Shown: piece after piece, positions 47,364 to 59,900 of the stretch
Layout of the letters: the number at the start of each line of letters is the position of its first letter
Position numbering within the stretch: position 1 is the stretch's first letter
Source of the DNA: Progne subis subis
Taxonomy: Eukaryota > Chordata > Aves > Passeriformes > Hirundinidae
Direction of reading: 5' to 3'
Length of the DNA: 64,000 bases
Assembly (NCBI GenBank): GCA_022316685.1
Contig: JAKJHU010000165.1
Coordinates: 124,001 to 188,000 of the forward strand
Made by a program: the position numbers and the translations under genes
The notes under the pieces: model-generated
Databases searched by the model: none
What the model saw: only the letters and a program-made list of their open reading frames with translations
What the model was told of the DNA's origin: nothing

Positions 47364-47403
47364 CGCCGCGGCCGGCTCGGCTCCGCCCTTTCCTGCGGCC
47401 CGG
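47364..47403. promoter_or_regulatory. Bidirectional SSNA1/ANAPC2 promoter core
   Basis: Only 40 bp, all GC-rich (CGCCGCGGCCGGCTCGGCTC then CGCCCTTTCCTGCGGCCCGG), separate the divergent ATG codons of SSNA1 (minus) and ANAPC2 (plus). There is no TATA box. It sits in the middle of a CpG island of about 46.93-47.6 kb. Mammals also share one promoter between these genes (known). Here the spacing implies that each transcript begins inside or very near the other gene's first exon. Confidence 0.8.
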
Positions 47404-50400
47404 ATGGAGCTCTCGGCCGCCTGGCACACGCTCAGCACCGCGCTGGTGCCGGCCGCCGCGCTGGGGCTGGTGAGCGGGGACCGCGCGGGCCCTCGGGGGT
47501 CGCTGCGCTCCGCCCGGGCCCGGGGCAGGCCCGACCCTCAGCCCCCGGGATGCTCCAGCCTCGGCTTCTCCCCGGCCGGGCCTCTCCGGCTCTGGGTCCG
47601 CGGGGCGGCTGCGAACGGCCGGGGACAGGGGGAAACGGCCGGGGCTGGGGGAGGAGCGGCCGGGGCTGCCGGGGCTGGGGAGGAACGGCCGGGACTGAGG
47701 GAGGAACGGCTGGAGCTCGGGAGGAACGGCCGGGGCTGGGGAAGAACGGCCGGGTCTGGGGGAGGAGGGGCCGATGCTGCTGGGGCTAAGGGAGGAACGG
47801 CCGGGTCTGGGGAGGAACGGCCGGGGCTGGGAAGGAGCGGCCGGGGCTGCCGGGGCCGGGGAGGAGCAGAAGCGGCTCCTGGCTGTGCGGGGGCTGGTGT
47901 CTCCTGGGGGCTGTCAGCGAAGGGCCGCGGGTCCAGCCGCCCTCTCTCCCTATCACCCCAGCCAGGAGTGGGATCAAAAGGCCACAGCTTTGCCGGTCAT
48001 GTTGTGCTTCCGCTCTCTGTCAGAGGGAGCTGGCGTTGGCCAAGAAAGGGTTTCAGCCCAGGCCATGGAGTTTTGGGCACCCGAGGGTGGCTCACAGCGT
48101 TCCCACCAGCACGGGTGTCCTGCAGCAGCCAGCAGCAGGGACAGTGTGTGCGGGTGTGAGCCCTGGGAGGTGGGCGCTGGGCTTCCATTGGTGGGCTGAG
48201 AACCCGGCAGGTCGCCATGAAGGAGCAGCATCCCTCCGGTGCAGTTTGACAGCAGAGTCCTTGTACGCTCCGTCAAGTGTTGAACTCGTGTTCCCTCCGC
48301 TTTCCAGGCAGCCCCGAGGCCCGAAGCTGCGGGGCCCCTGCAGGATGCCGAGCTCCGGGCAGCCCTGGACGTGCTGCAGTGCTACGACTTGCACTCCGTG
48401 GTGGAGGAGTGGTTCATCGAGGTGCTGCAGACTGACCTGCAGGCGAATATCGCCCCCGAGTTCTGGAACTGCATTGGCCAGTATGAAAACACGGCCGAGG
48501 AGCCCCAGTGCGCCGCGCTGCTCCTGGACGCGTTCAGTCTGCTCAAGTGCCGCCTGGAGCCCTACCTGAACAGCCTGGAGCTCCTGGAGCAGTGGACCAA
48601 GGCAGGCCTGCTCCTGGGCACAGGCGCCCAGACGCTGCAGGAGAAGGTCTACACCATGTTCAAAGCTATCCTCTTCTTCTCCACGACTAAATCCTTCCAG
48701 GAGATGATCCAGCAGTTCTACAGCCGCACGTTCAGGATATACATGCGGCAGTGGAAGAAAGGAGAGGATGGAACGAACGAGTGTGAGAGCAGCATGAGTG
48801 AGACCGAGCAGGAGAGTGACCCAGAGGAGGGTGGAGGAGAGGGCCAGCTCTGTGCTGGCTGCAGCAGCAAGAGGGAGCAGTGCTGGTGCCCTGAGGCCAT
48901 GGAGCAGTTCCAGCAGCTCAATGACATTCTGTAGGTATCTCGAAGTGTGGGGCTGTCACTCTGAGCAAGGGGAGGGCGGTCTGGATGGGGAGCAGCAGCA
49001 GGTTTTATTGAACCCTGAGAACAGGAGGAGCTCTGTGGGTTCAGACGCTGTCTTGGTGGTGAGTAGAGAACTCAACAAGGACTTTTCTGCCTTCAACTGC
49101 TGCTTGAACAAGAGCAGACCTTTAGACAGAAAGTTCCTCTCCCTGGTTATGAGAATATCCTCCTCTTGCTCCGAGGCCTCTGATCACAAAGAAGCAAACC
49201 AGTGCAAGGTGTCCCGGCCCATGTCAGGGGTTTGGACTAGATGATCTTTAAGGTCTGTTCCAACCCAAACCATTCTCTGATTCTATGAAATTCTTCTAAA
49301 TGAATTTGATGGCTATAAGTAATGTAAGGAAGAAGGGATAGCAGTAGTGCCATGTATTACATGTAGTGCATCTGTGTGGGCTATCAGAGCATAGTGGCCT
49401 GAGCTAGGCCTGCCTCTGTACAGGGAGGGTGGTGCCTTCAGGTATAAGATTTCTTGATTTGCTGCTGCCTTTGCTCCCACACGCTCCTGACGGTGTCCCT
49501 GTGCCCGCAGCCGCCGGCTGAATTTGCTGGAGAGGGTGAGCGCTGACGCTGTCACCACCATCTTGCACAGGATGATCGAGGAGAGGATGGAGCAGCGCTG
49601 CCGTGGGGAATACGAGCACTCCTTCCTCAACGAGTTCCAGGAGGTGAGGCAGCTGTGGGGGCACAGAGTCCTCATTGGGACACGTGCAGCTGTTGTTGGC
49701 TTTTAGCAGCTCAGGCTAAAAACAGATTCCAGCTTAAAACACCTGGTCCAGGGCTATGACTTCCACCATGCCTGGAGGGGAGGTGGCTAAAAATCCCCAT
49801 TTTGGCTGCTGCTGGAGGGGAAGGTTTGCTCTGGCCTGTGCATTTTGACCTTCACGTTTCACCTCATGATGCCTGTAGTAATGAGGGAATTTCTGTGGTT
49901 CCAGTTTACAAACCACAAGATCAACAAGTTCCACCTGGCCTGCAGAGGGCCCTCCCTCTGTGTAGGTGAGCCTGAAATTAGAATTTCTGTGGCTGCTTTC
50001 AGCGCTCTTTCCAATTCCCTGTAAAATTGGAAGCAAGGATGAGAGAGGATACTCTGGTATTGATCTCACCAGTTGCCACACAGAGAATTAAAATCTTTCT
50101 TTGCAACTGCCCAGTTGCTTTGCTGCTACTTCAGCTAAGTTGGTGTTGAGCTGTTTACCCACCATGACTTTAGAATAAAATTCTTCTCCGGGTTATGGTT
50201 CCTCCAGGACACAATCCTAGCTCAGCTCCATTGCCCATGGCTTTGCCTTTGCCTGTGCTGGAGAGCCAGGCCTGGAGCCAGGCTCCCATGCAAGCCAGAC
50301 ACCCTAGATCCCTCAGTCTTTGCCATGCCAAATGTTTTTGTTGCCTGCGAACATCAGGAATCTTTTTGTGTTTACTTCCTTTTGGTTGTTGTGCAACACT

Positions 50401-53400
50401 TTCTTCACTGCACCTCATATGGAATGCTTTTGGATGGAGACTGTTTGAGGATATTTTCAGGGCACCACAGAAAACACAACTGCATTCTGCTTGTCAGATG
50501 CTGCCCTTGCTTCCACCTCCTGTTTGGCCATAGAATATTGGAGCATGTCAGGGTTAGGAAGAGGTAATTTTAAGGAAAGAAAAAAATAAAAGCACAGGCC
50601 TGGAAATCTAAAGTTTAAATAGAGAAGTCTGAGAAACAGCTCACTGAAAATTACAGGTGCTGAGGGCAAATCCTCTTTGAGACTGAGCCCAAAGCAGCTG
50701 CCTGAAGTGTCAGGTCACAATCAGGCTGTAACAGGAGCACTCAGGGAAGATAAACTCGGGGGGAAGAATGGGTTGGTTTGATAATAATTCCTTGAAATTG
50801 TGTTGCTTTGCATGTATTGTAGTCTCCTGTCCTTTTGATCTTTAGGGGAATTTTTTATCAGCTTCTCCACAGTTTGGCCAAGGTGCTTGTAGTACTTAGG
50901 TTTGTCCTGGCAAAACTTGTGTATTTTTTCAGTGTTTCCTCTGTTGAGTAGATAATTAAAAATAAACATCAGCAAACCAAACCTTGACTTAGCATTTTGT
51001 TTCAGGCTGTCAGAATCTATCAAAAAAACCCCCTAATATCTAGTAGTAGAGTAGTAGTAGAACATCTTGTAGTATATTGGAAGTGGCATATATTTGCTAA
51101 TTGATGGGCGAAAAAGGCATTTATTTTGAACATCTGGATATTGTAATTGAGTATGTTTGAAATTTGACTATTACACATTTCTCACTAAAGCTCAAATATA
51201 TAAAAAAAAAACTTTTTTATACTCTCTGTTCAGATTTTTATTTTATAATTGAGTGATGAGGGTGGCATTTGGATTTTAAATGCCTAAGCTGTGTTAGGTG
51301 TCTGTGACTTCTTGGGATATCTTGTTTGCTTTTCACTGATTTCAGGAACCATAGAAATTTTATGCCAAGGATGGTATAATGGGCAATTTGCTCATTTTCT
51401 TATGAACAGGATAGTTCTGCAAGTACAGAATGGGATGAAACTCTGCAAGAATGGAATAGGCTGCAAATTTTGGAATAAACTCTGTCATTTTTGGAGCCCA
51501 GTGCCTGCACACAGTCTGTGGTCGCCCTTTATCTTCTCACACCCAGCTGCACAGTCCATATCCTGTATCTAGTTAAAGTTCCAATTCTTTCAGCTGGGCT
51601 TTCCCCAGCTATAACCCAGGCTGGGGCACCTTTGAAGAGCAGCTGAGGGTGATGCTGTCCTGGTCCAGCTGCCCCTTTCTGCCGGCTGTGGTGGCTGCCT
51701 GGGCTGGGTTGGGATGTGGCTGTGCATCCAGCTCTGTGTTCACATCAGTTTCTCCCTCTGGTTGTGCAGTGGATAGAGAAGGTGATTGGGTGGCTGAGCA
51801 GGGTGTTCCTGCAGGATGGCCCCTCGGCACAGTCCTCCCCAGAAGCCAGCAGCACCCTGAAACGCTGGCGCTGCCACGTCCAGAGGTTCTTCTATCGCAT
51901 CTACGCCAGCATGCGCATCGAGGAGCTCTTCAGCATCATCCGAGGTGCTTCACCCTGGGGCTGGGCCTGGGTGTGTGAGGGATCTCTCTGATGTGCCACA
52001 CTGCCTCCCCCTGCCTCCCCTAAGAGCCTGGCGCTGCTTCTGATCACTGCTTGGTTCGCAGATTTCCCAGAGTCTAAGCCTGCTGTGGAGGACCTCAAGT
52101 TCTGCCTGGAAAGGACTAACCAGAGGCAGCAGCTGCTCAGCTCCCTGAAAAGTGCTCTGGAAATGAGACTTCTGCACCCTGGTGGGTTTTACATCCCTGT
52201 CTGTGTCCTGACACTGTGAGGAGCCTGGGCACGAGTGGGGCTCTGCTTGGAGCTGGTCTGGTTTCCTGTTTGAGGAGTGAGGGGCTGTCACTGTGCCCAT
52301 CACACATTCTTCATGTTCCAATGGGCATGGCAGCAGCAGCTGATGGCATCCCAGCCCTCTTTGGCCTCATTTTCACACTATGGTCAGGAGCAGAAAGTTT
52401 AGCTTTGGTCCAGGTGGGCAAAGGCTCCTTTGCACTGTCAAGGCTCAGCTCTGAGCCTCTGTTCGTGCTCAGAGCTGATTTCTCGGGCACATGGATCTGA
52501 TCTGCCCCATTGCCTTGGGCAGTAGGGCAGCAAGCCCTCCTCCCACAGCACAGATAGAACAGAGGGCTTGGACCACCCAAACCTCTTCTATCCAAGCCAT
52601 TATTCTGTGCTGCAGGACTCTGACTCCCTCTGCTCCTCTCCTGTAGGAGTCAACACCTCCGACATCATCACTCTGTATATCTCGGCCATCAAGGCCCTGC
52701 GGGAGCTGGACCCTTCCATGGTGATCCTGGAGGTCGCCTGTGAGCCCATCAGGAAGTATCTGAGGTAGGAGGCGTGTGGGGCAGTGTGACACTTCCCCCT
52801 TCCCTCCCCTTCCCTCACCTGCTCCGTTTCCCTTCTGCTGGCAGGACTCGGGAGGACACGGTGCGGCAGATCGTGGCGGGTCTCACGGGGGATGCTGAGG
52901 GCTCGGGTGACCTGGCCAACGAGCTCTCCAAAGCTGACCCAGTGACCTTGGAGAACGGCCAAGAGAGTGATGATGACATCTCAGAGCCAGGGGACTGGGT
53001 TCCTGACCCAGTCGATGCAGATCCAGGTGAGATGCCAAGCTCAGCAGCCCTGGCAGCCGCCTGGTTTCCCTGGTGGGCTGTAGCCTTGAGCAGCTCATGC
53101 GCTGGTCCTCTGGAGCTGGGCTGGGCTGGGGCAGGTCCCTGTTCATCTCACACTGTTGTCTGCTGGATTCCACCAGGGAAATCGAGCTCCAAACGTCGCT
53201 CCTCAGACATCATCAGCCTCCTGGTGAGCATCTACGGCAGCAAGGACCTGTTCATCAACGAGTACCGCACGCTGCTGGCTGACCGGCTGCTGCACCAGTT
53301 CAACTACAGCGCTGAGAGGTGAGGCCCCAGTGCCCACACCAGGCTGCCATGGCAAAATCACCTGTTTCCTTTTACCTCCTCTCTGAAGGGTAGAACCTTC

Positions 53401-56400
53401 AGACTCAATCCTATCAACAACAGCTGTTTGTGGAGTCGGGAGTGCCTTTGGCTATTGCCTTTGCAGCTTTGAGTTTGCCTCTAGAATTCCACGCTCAGTC
53501 CTGCCCTGGGCTTGTGCTAATGGAGAAGTGTGTAGGAATTTGGAGGCACTGACGTGCTCTTAGCTCCATCCCACGTGTTGTGATGGCCCCTCAAATGGGA
53601 GGGATGGAAGATGTTTGGTTCTGAAACACAGGAAGTTCCACCTGAACATGAGGAAGAACTTCTTTGCTGTGAGGTGACTGAGTAATGGAACAGGAGCCCA
53701 GAGAGGCTGTGGGGTCTCCTTCCCTGGGGATATTCCAAACCCATCTGGACACAACCCTGAGTGACTGCTCCAGGGGACCCTCCTTGAGCAGGGAGGTGGA
53801 ACTGGATGAGCTCCAGTGGTCCTTTCCAGCCTGAACCATTCTGAGATTCTGTCTTCAAAAAGCTGCTGGCCTAGAGGAGGTGGCTTGTTCCTCAGTACCA
53901 CCAGGAGTTCCTCAGTACCAGGAGCCACCCTGGGCAGACACTGTGCCTTGCAAGGCTTGCTAGGAGGAGCACCCTTGTGCCAGGAACTGTGGCACCCTTG
54001 TGCCAGGGACTTCCTTTTTTTGGCTGCGTGGTGAGGGGTAGAGGCCAAGCCAGGTTTGTCCGTCCGAGGGCCCCGTGCCTGACCTGCTGTGTCTCTTTCC
54101 AGGGAAATCCGTAACGTGGAGCTGCTGAAGCTGAGGTTTGGTGAAGCTCAGATGCACTACTGTGAAGTCATGTTAAAAGTAACTCCTTTTATTTTTTAAT
54201 TCAAGTCCTGGGTGTTTGAGCCCATTGGGGAAGGGGAGGGACTTGAGGAGTGACCCAAAAAAGGGTCTTTTGGGAAAGTGGGGGTTCCAGAGTGCCAGTG
54301 AGGGGCTGATTTGTGACAGGTAGAAGTGCATTTAAATCATGTCTGTTTTTTAAGCTCTGTGGGTTGGATTATCAGCTCTGGGGAATGGTTGCTCTGGTGC
54401 TGCTCTCTCCTGCTCTTCCTGCAGTATCCTGGTATTGAAGAGCTGGGCTCCTCCAGCTCCTCTGGGGGTGGAACTCTGAGTTTGATTCTTTTGGAGCGCT
54501 TTAGGAAGAACACAGGTGTGGAGGGCCTCCAGTAAAGGCAGTGTTGAGTTGTAACCCCTTCGTCTAATGTCCCACTAATTTTTCTGAGTATGTAGCAGAC
54601 TTCCAGGTGAACACACATGATCATGTCCTTTCCAGTGTCCCATCCTCATTTGGAGAGAGCACTGTTCACCTTGTTTGAGCCTCTCCTTCACTAATGGTTA
54701 GCACTGACTCTGAAGGGAAGGAGCCACCTCAGCTTCCTCTGCCTGTTGCAGGACATGGCCGACTCGCGGCGCATTAACGCCAACATTCGGGATGAGGAGG
54801 AGAAGCTCCCTGAGGAGGAGAGGCCTCCCTTCAGCCTCGTGGCCATTATCCTGTCCAGTGAGTTCTGGCCACCTCTCAAAGAGGAGAAGCTGGAGCTTCC
54901 AGAGCAGATCAAGGAAGCCATGGAATCGTATTCCAAGAAGTATGAGAAATTAAAGGTGAGCCCACCTTAACCCTCCTTATGGAAGCTTTATCAGTTTCCT
55001 TTAGCTGCTGGTTGGCCCACGCTGTTACAGTGGGGTTTGCAATAACCCAGCACTTTGTGGTCCCTGCTGGGAGATCTGCTGTGAGCAGCTGCTTCCCCTT
55101 TTCTCAGGCCATGAGGACCTTGAACTGGAAGTACCACCTGGGGCTGGTGAGCCTGGACGTGGAGCTGGCTGATCGCACGCTCTCCCTGTCCGTGTCTCCT
55201 GTGCACGCTGCCATCATCCTGCACTTCCAGACCAAGAGTGAGTGCTGTGGAACCCCTGTCTGTGCTTCCATGGGTGGGAAAGCCACATTCCTCGGGCAGC
55301 TGGAGGCTCTCAGAGCTTTGGCAGGAAGACCAAGACCTGGTGCATGGGTTTGGATCTCCCACAGGGTGTCCAGCACCCAGCAGGGCCACAGCTCTGCACC
55401 CCTCTGTTTGTTCATGGTAGTGCCTCCCCTGCCTTCCCCAGCTTCCTACCAAATCCTGGCAGGCTTGGGTGTGGGAAGTGTGCTGTTCTCCGCCTCCTCT
55501 CAGATCTGCATGGTCTGTGCAGGTACCTGGACGCTGACAGAGCTGAGTGAAGTGCTCAAGGTGCCCGTGACGTCTCTGAAGAGGAAGATGACGCTGTGGC
55601 TGCAGCAGGGAGTCCTGCGGGAAGAGCCTGAGGGCACCTTCACTGTCATTGAGGAGGAGCAGAAGGACCAGGTGGAGAAGGTTGTTCTGATTGACAGTGA
55701 CGAGGAGGGGGACTCTGCCATGGCCTCACAGGCTGACCAGAAGGAGGAGGAGCTGCAGGTACCTGTCCCTGTGGTGATGCAAATATCCTGTATTTTGGGT
55801 TTGGGAAATGGGATCCAAATGATGGATTCAGTTTGCACTGTGGATTCACATTTTCCACTGCCAAGTGGCTGAGTCCAGCACAAACATTTGAGTTTTGAAG
55901 TGGGTATCTCTTGGTTAATCTCTTAGTGCTGGATCACAGCCTTCCCACCAGACAAGTGCCCAGCTGCTGAGTCAGGAAATTAGAAATCTTCAAATTGGTT
56001 GTTTTTTTGTTTTTTTTTTTTCCCAGTTTAAAAAAAGAAAAAAGTTCAAGACATGATTTCATTTTTGAAAATAGTCATAACTTGTTTGGATGCACCCGAC
56101 CACACTTTTTGGCACTTCTGACTGCCCAAAAGACTTACCCAGCACTAAGAGCTGGATCTCTGCCTTCTCTCAGTTGTGGTTCTTGGACATTTCCAGTGCC
56201 TTTCCTGCCTGTGAGTCACACTGTGTGTGCGTGTTGTGCAACACGGCATTGTCATGCTGGTGTTCATCCACAGAGGGTCGTGCATGTGCTGCACGTCTGA
56301 CCTCACTGTCTAGCTCAGTGTCCCAGGACTTTGCTGCTCTTGGATATGCCCTGGTTAAAGCCCCCACGCTCACGGCTGAGAGCAGAACTCCCTGCCAGCT

Positions 56401-56690
56401 GCATCCCTGCCTTGTTTTGGGGTATTTGCTTTATGCTGTAGTGTCAGTCATTCACCGTGGCCCGTGTCCCTCTGCAGCTGTTCTGGACGTACATCCAGGC
56501 CATGCTGACCAACCTGGAGAGCCTGTCCCTGGAGAGGATTCACAGCATGCTCAAGATGTTTGTGATGACCGGCCCTGTGGTTACTGAGATCGATATCCAG
56601 GAGCTGCAGGGATTCCTCCAGAAGAAGGTCCGGGACCAGCAGCTCATCTACTCGGGGGGGGTCTATCGCCTGCCCAAGAACTGCAGCTAA
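47404..56690 (+). CDS. ANAPC2: ANAPC2, anaphase-promoting complex subunit 2 (thirteen exons)
   Basis: APC2 is the cullin-like scaffold that holds the RING subunit APC11 in the APC/C ubiquitin ligase (family knowledge). Exons: 47404-47469, 48308-48930, 49511-49643, 51770-51944, 52062-52181, 52647-52764, 52845-53026, 53177-53318, 54103-54178, 54752-54955, 55108-55237, 55523-55758 and 56478-56690 (TAA). All are GT-AG and total 2418 nt, or 805 residues (human 822). Visible landmarks are AAWHTLSTALVPAAALGL at the start, the Cys cluster CAGCSSKREQCWC (exon 2), RCHVQRFFYRIYASMRIEEL (exon 4), the cullin-homology core SIYGSKDLFINEYRTLLADR (exon 8), VILIDSDEE-like acidic VLIDSDEEGDS (exon 12), and the C-terminal winged helix ending YSGGVYRLPKNCS, all as in human. 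The N-terminus is about 18 residues shorter than human; no in-frame ATG lies between 47404 and SSNA1. Confidence 0.98.
47470..48307 (+). other. ANAPC2 intron 1
   Basis: An 838-bp intron between CTG|GTGAGC and TTCCAG|GCAGCC. It is entirely GC-rich and dominated by the minisatellite. Frames stay open through it only because of base composition. Confidence 0.85.
47611..47876. repeat. G-rich minisatellite in ANAPC2 intron 1
   Basis: About eleven imperfect head-to-tail copies of a 20-21 bp unit close to GGAACGGCCGGGGCTGGGGA, a few lengthened to about 29 bp by an extra GCCGGGGCT block. The plus strand, which is the ANAPC2 RNA strand, is G-run rich, so RNA or DNA G-quadruplexes are possible. It begins about 140 bp after the exon 1 donor. 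Confidence 0.92.
49207..49291 (+). mobile_element. CR1 LINE 3' end
   Basis: In ANAPC2 intron 2. It contains GGTTTGGACTAGATGATCTT, AAGGTCTGTTCCAACCCAAA and a terminal CTCTGATTCTATGAAAT, which is a plus-strand CR1 terminus. It is strongly 5'-truncated. Confidence 0.92.
49644..51769 (+). other. ANAPC2 intron 3 (2.1 kb)
   Basis: The longest ANAPC2 intron. The AT-rich middle (50.7-51.5 kb) contains short TAG/GTA tandem repeats near 51038-51060 and an A-run near 51202. No nested exon, RNA gene or transposon is recognised. Confidence 0.7.
53605..53853 (+). mobile_element. CR1 LINE 3' fragment
   Basis: In ANAPC2 intron 8. It reads AGTTCCACCTGAACATGAGG, AAGAACTTCTTTGCTGTGAG, GGGGATATTCCAAACCCATC, GAACTGGATGAGCTCCAGTG, GTCCTTTCCAGCCTGAACCA and TTCTGAGATTCTGT, following plus-strand CR1 3' order. 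It is a different and older-looking subfamily than the 35.9 and 46.6 kb copies. Confidence 0.92.
53887..54012. repeat. Two adjacent short tandem duplications
   Basis: GTTCCTCAGTACCA is repeated at 53887 and 53907, and GCACCCTTGTGCCAGG is repeated at 53969 and 53992, each as two near-perfect copies. They lie just downstream of the CR1 in ANAPC2 intron 8. They look like simple replication-slippage products. Confidence 0.75.
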
Positions 56691-56924
56691 CCTGGCAGTG
56701 TCCCTGCCCCCTGGGCACCCCTGCCTGTGCTCTGCTCCAGGGTGCCACCAGCTCTCAGTGTCCTGCTGGGGGGTTCTCTGCCCTGGGGGTTTGCTGTACC
56801 CCCTTCCCCAAACGCTTCCCACATGGAGGCAGCTCAGCAGCAGCCTGGACACCCCACAACGTCTGGGTCTGCTCCTCACATCCCTTCCTCCCCTACGTGA
56901 GTGCCTGGGCCCACCTCCCTGGTT

Positions 56925-56930
56925 AATAAA
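56925..56930 (+). terminator. ANAPC2 polyadenylation signal
   Basis: AATAAA within GGTTAATAAATAACAG, 234 nt after the ANAPC2 stop, followed by a T-rich stretch (CTCTTTTTTGC). It is the first canonical hexamer downstream. Confidence 0.85.
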
Positions 56931-56959
56931 TAACAGTAGGCTCTTTTTTGCAATGATGC

Positions 56960-59900
56960 CAAGCTCTTTTCTTTCCTCTTGGCACCTCCCCATGCTGGAA
57001 GGGCAGGCAGGAAACTCCCCAGTCTGCCAGGCACCGTCCCCCTTTCCTTGGGTCTCTCTCCCAGCCCCAGGAGGTTTTGGGAGGGGTCTGTTGGCTCCAG
57101 CTGCTGTCTGAGGCTCTGTGTGTGGCTAAAGCAGCGTCTTGCAGCTGGATGTGATGAGTGAGACCCTGCCCAAGAACAAGGCTTGCTGCTGTCTCTGACA
57201 GGCAGGGAGCAACTCCAGGGTGCCCTTGTTTGGGACTCTTAAATTGTGTGGAATGATTTTATTGTGGGACAAAGAATGCTTTAGATGGATGAGATGCAGC
57301 AGTTCTTCAGGACAAGCTGGTTAGTGCTGGAGGAGATGCAGTGGATTATCCAGGCCCTGGTGGGATTGCTTTGTCTGTGTCCCAGCACCACGGGGCTGCC
57401 CTTGGGGACAATGTCCTGGGGATCTTCAGTGTTGGCACCACATGAGGAAATCTGGTGGGATAATCCTAGAGCTCCTGGTTAAACACTTTGCCCCCAGCCA
57501 GCTCTGGAGCAGTTTCAGGATTGTATCACATCCCCAGTCCATGGTGTTCAGCTCCCTCAGTCCTGCTTTCCACATGGGTTTTGCTCATCAGGGCAAATAT
57601 ACTGGGAAAATCTGTCTTTTACTAAAAACATGTTTTTTATGAAGCAACCAATGAGTTTCTACAGCACAGGGTCTTTCTCTTCCTCTGCTGAATCTTCAAT
57701 CCCAGCCTATGAGTTCTGTGGCAGCTGGAATTGAGACTTAACAGAGCCACAGGGAAGACACAGGAGCAGCTTTGAGTGTGGCCTTCCATGCAGGTGTGTG
57801 AGAGACCTCAGAACATAGAAATCACCCCCTGTTTAACACTGAACCTTGCTTTTCAGTGCCTAAAGCCCACCAGTCCTCGTGGCATCCCTCCTGCAGCTGC
57901 AGGCAGCAGGTGCAGCAGTTCTCTCCCCCTTGGGCACATTGGTGTTCTCCTCTGTGGATAAAGCAAAATTTCTTGATCCTCCTGGGGCACTTCCCGGGCT
58001 GGCAGGGGTGTGGCACTGGGAGCCTGGTGCATCCTGTTGTGAAGGTTCCTTGTGCTGAAGAGAGAGGATCCGGTGATAACTGAATAAACCCCAGTCTGTG
58101 ATTACTTCAGGTAAAGCCAAAAAAACCCCGAAGGGCAGCAAAGCCACAGTTGCATCAGCAGGGAAAGGATGGACATCCATGCCAGGATGGGCATCCTGAG
58201 TGCCCAAGGAACCTTTCCCTTTCCTCCTCTCTCCTCTCATATTTTATTTTTTTCATGAAAAAACACTGAGCACATGGAAGGATGTGGAGGGGCTGGCAGT
58301 GGGGGTCAGTGGGGTCAGTCATCCCACGGTGTCTGGGGTGTGCCAGCCCCATCCCAGAGTGTCCCAGGAGTGTCTGGGTGCGCTGTGGCTGCGACAGGGC
58401 AGCGAAAAGGCTCCTTTTGATGTGGGGAGATCAAAGCAGCTGCCAGTTTGGAGCAGAGCTGGCAGCAGGGCTGTCCCCACTCACCACAGAGCCTGAGCCA
58501 CTGCTGGGACACGGCCCAGGGTGACTCAGGGCCTTGGCTGCGTCTGCTTTGCTTATGGATGCAAAAATATTGATTTATTTATGTGTTGTGCAGGTGGATT
58601 TATAGCTCTGTGGTGCTTCCTCACCCCTGCTGCGGGGGCTGTGGGGCAGTGAGTGTCTCCTGTAGCCCATCCCAGCAGCATTCCCAGACTCTGGGATGAG
58701 ATGAGGGGCACTCCCAGCCCTTCCCAAAGCCATGGCTGTGCCCTGGAAGGGCATCATTCAGGATCATTCCCATCCTGACTTTTCCCAGCTCCCTCATGCT
58801 GCCCCAAGGTCTGGACCCGTGGGGTGTGATGAGTTGGTCCATCCTGAGCCAGAGGATGAGCCATGCCACCACTGAGGGCACCTGGGGTCACCTCTGCCCA
58901 TGGGAGGTCCCGGCGTGGCGGAGCCAGCTGAGCTGTGGTTGTTTCCAAGTGTTACAACAGGAAAAGTTCTGGTTTAATGACTGCCTCAGCCTTCATGGGA
59001 TATAAAAGTCCTAAGGTTAATTGAAACAAGCTGGAAATGTGATTTTTTTTTTTTTTTTTCCCAGAGTGAACAGGGGAAGCTGTGGGGAAGTAAAGGGCTT
59101 TGTGCTGTTCCCTCTGCCACTTGCTGTGCAGCCCTGTTGCTTCAGGCTGGAGCTGTGTCTGCTGGCCAGGGCAGTCCCTGTCCCAGGGCTGTCACCTTGG
59201 CAAATCACTTCCACTCCAGAGTAAAGAAAGAAAGGAAAATGTATTTATAGCTCAAAAATGCACCTAAAATCATAGAACCATAGAATTCACAGAAAGGACC
59301 TTAAAGCTCATCTCATTCCATCCCCTTCCACTAACCCAGGTTGCTCCAAGCCCTGTCCAGCCTGGCCTTGGACACTTCTTTATTCCTTGAATGCTTGGGA
59401 ATGGCTCCAGTTTTTTGGGGATGTTTTACAGAGCCCTTGGTGGATGACCCAGACCCTGCTGTGGACCTTGGGAAGGTGGTACAGTGATTTTCTCCAGTCA
59501 CCACTTGTGCCACGAGGTGATATCGATGGCCCTGGGGGATGCTGGTGGTGGGACGCTGTTGGTGACAGGAGGAGTGCTGCAGGCACTTGCTGCTCTCCAT
59601 ATTTTCCATATTTCCCAAATTTTCCATTTTTTTCTCTAGATGTACCCCTTCTGTTTCCAAAGCACTGTGAGCCACAACTTCCCAGCTGCAGCAGTGCTGT
59701 CGCTGCCCTCTCCTGCTGCCTGGTGCTGGGCCTGGATGGTGCCTCATGGCATGGCCACGACCTTCCCTTTGGTCCCACAGATGAGGGGCTGAACCTGCCC
59801 AACACATTTTTCTTAGTTTTCACCTCTTTTTTTACTGTTTTAGCGAGGTAGGGATGGAGTTCAGCTGGAAGAGAATGAAGCAGCAGATTCAACTTGGGTT

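Noticed and set aside
47191..48159. 322-codon + frame across the SSNA1/ANAPC2 promoter and ANAPC2 intron 1
   Set aside because: Begins at a GTG, runs through SSNA1 sequence and a minisatellite, and contains only the 22 real codons of ANAPC2 exon 1.
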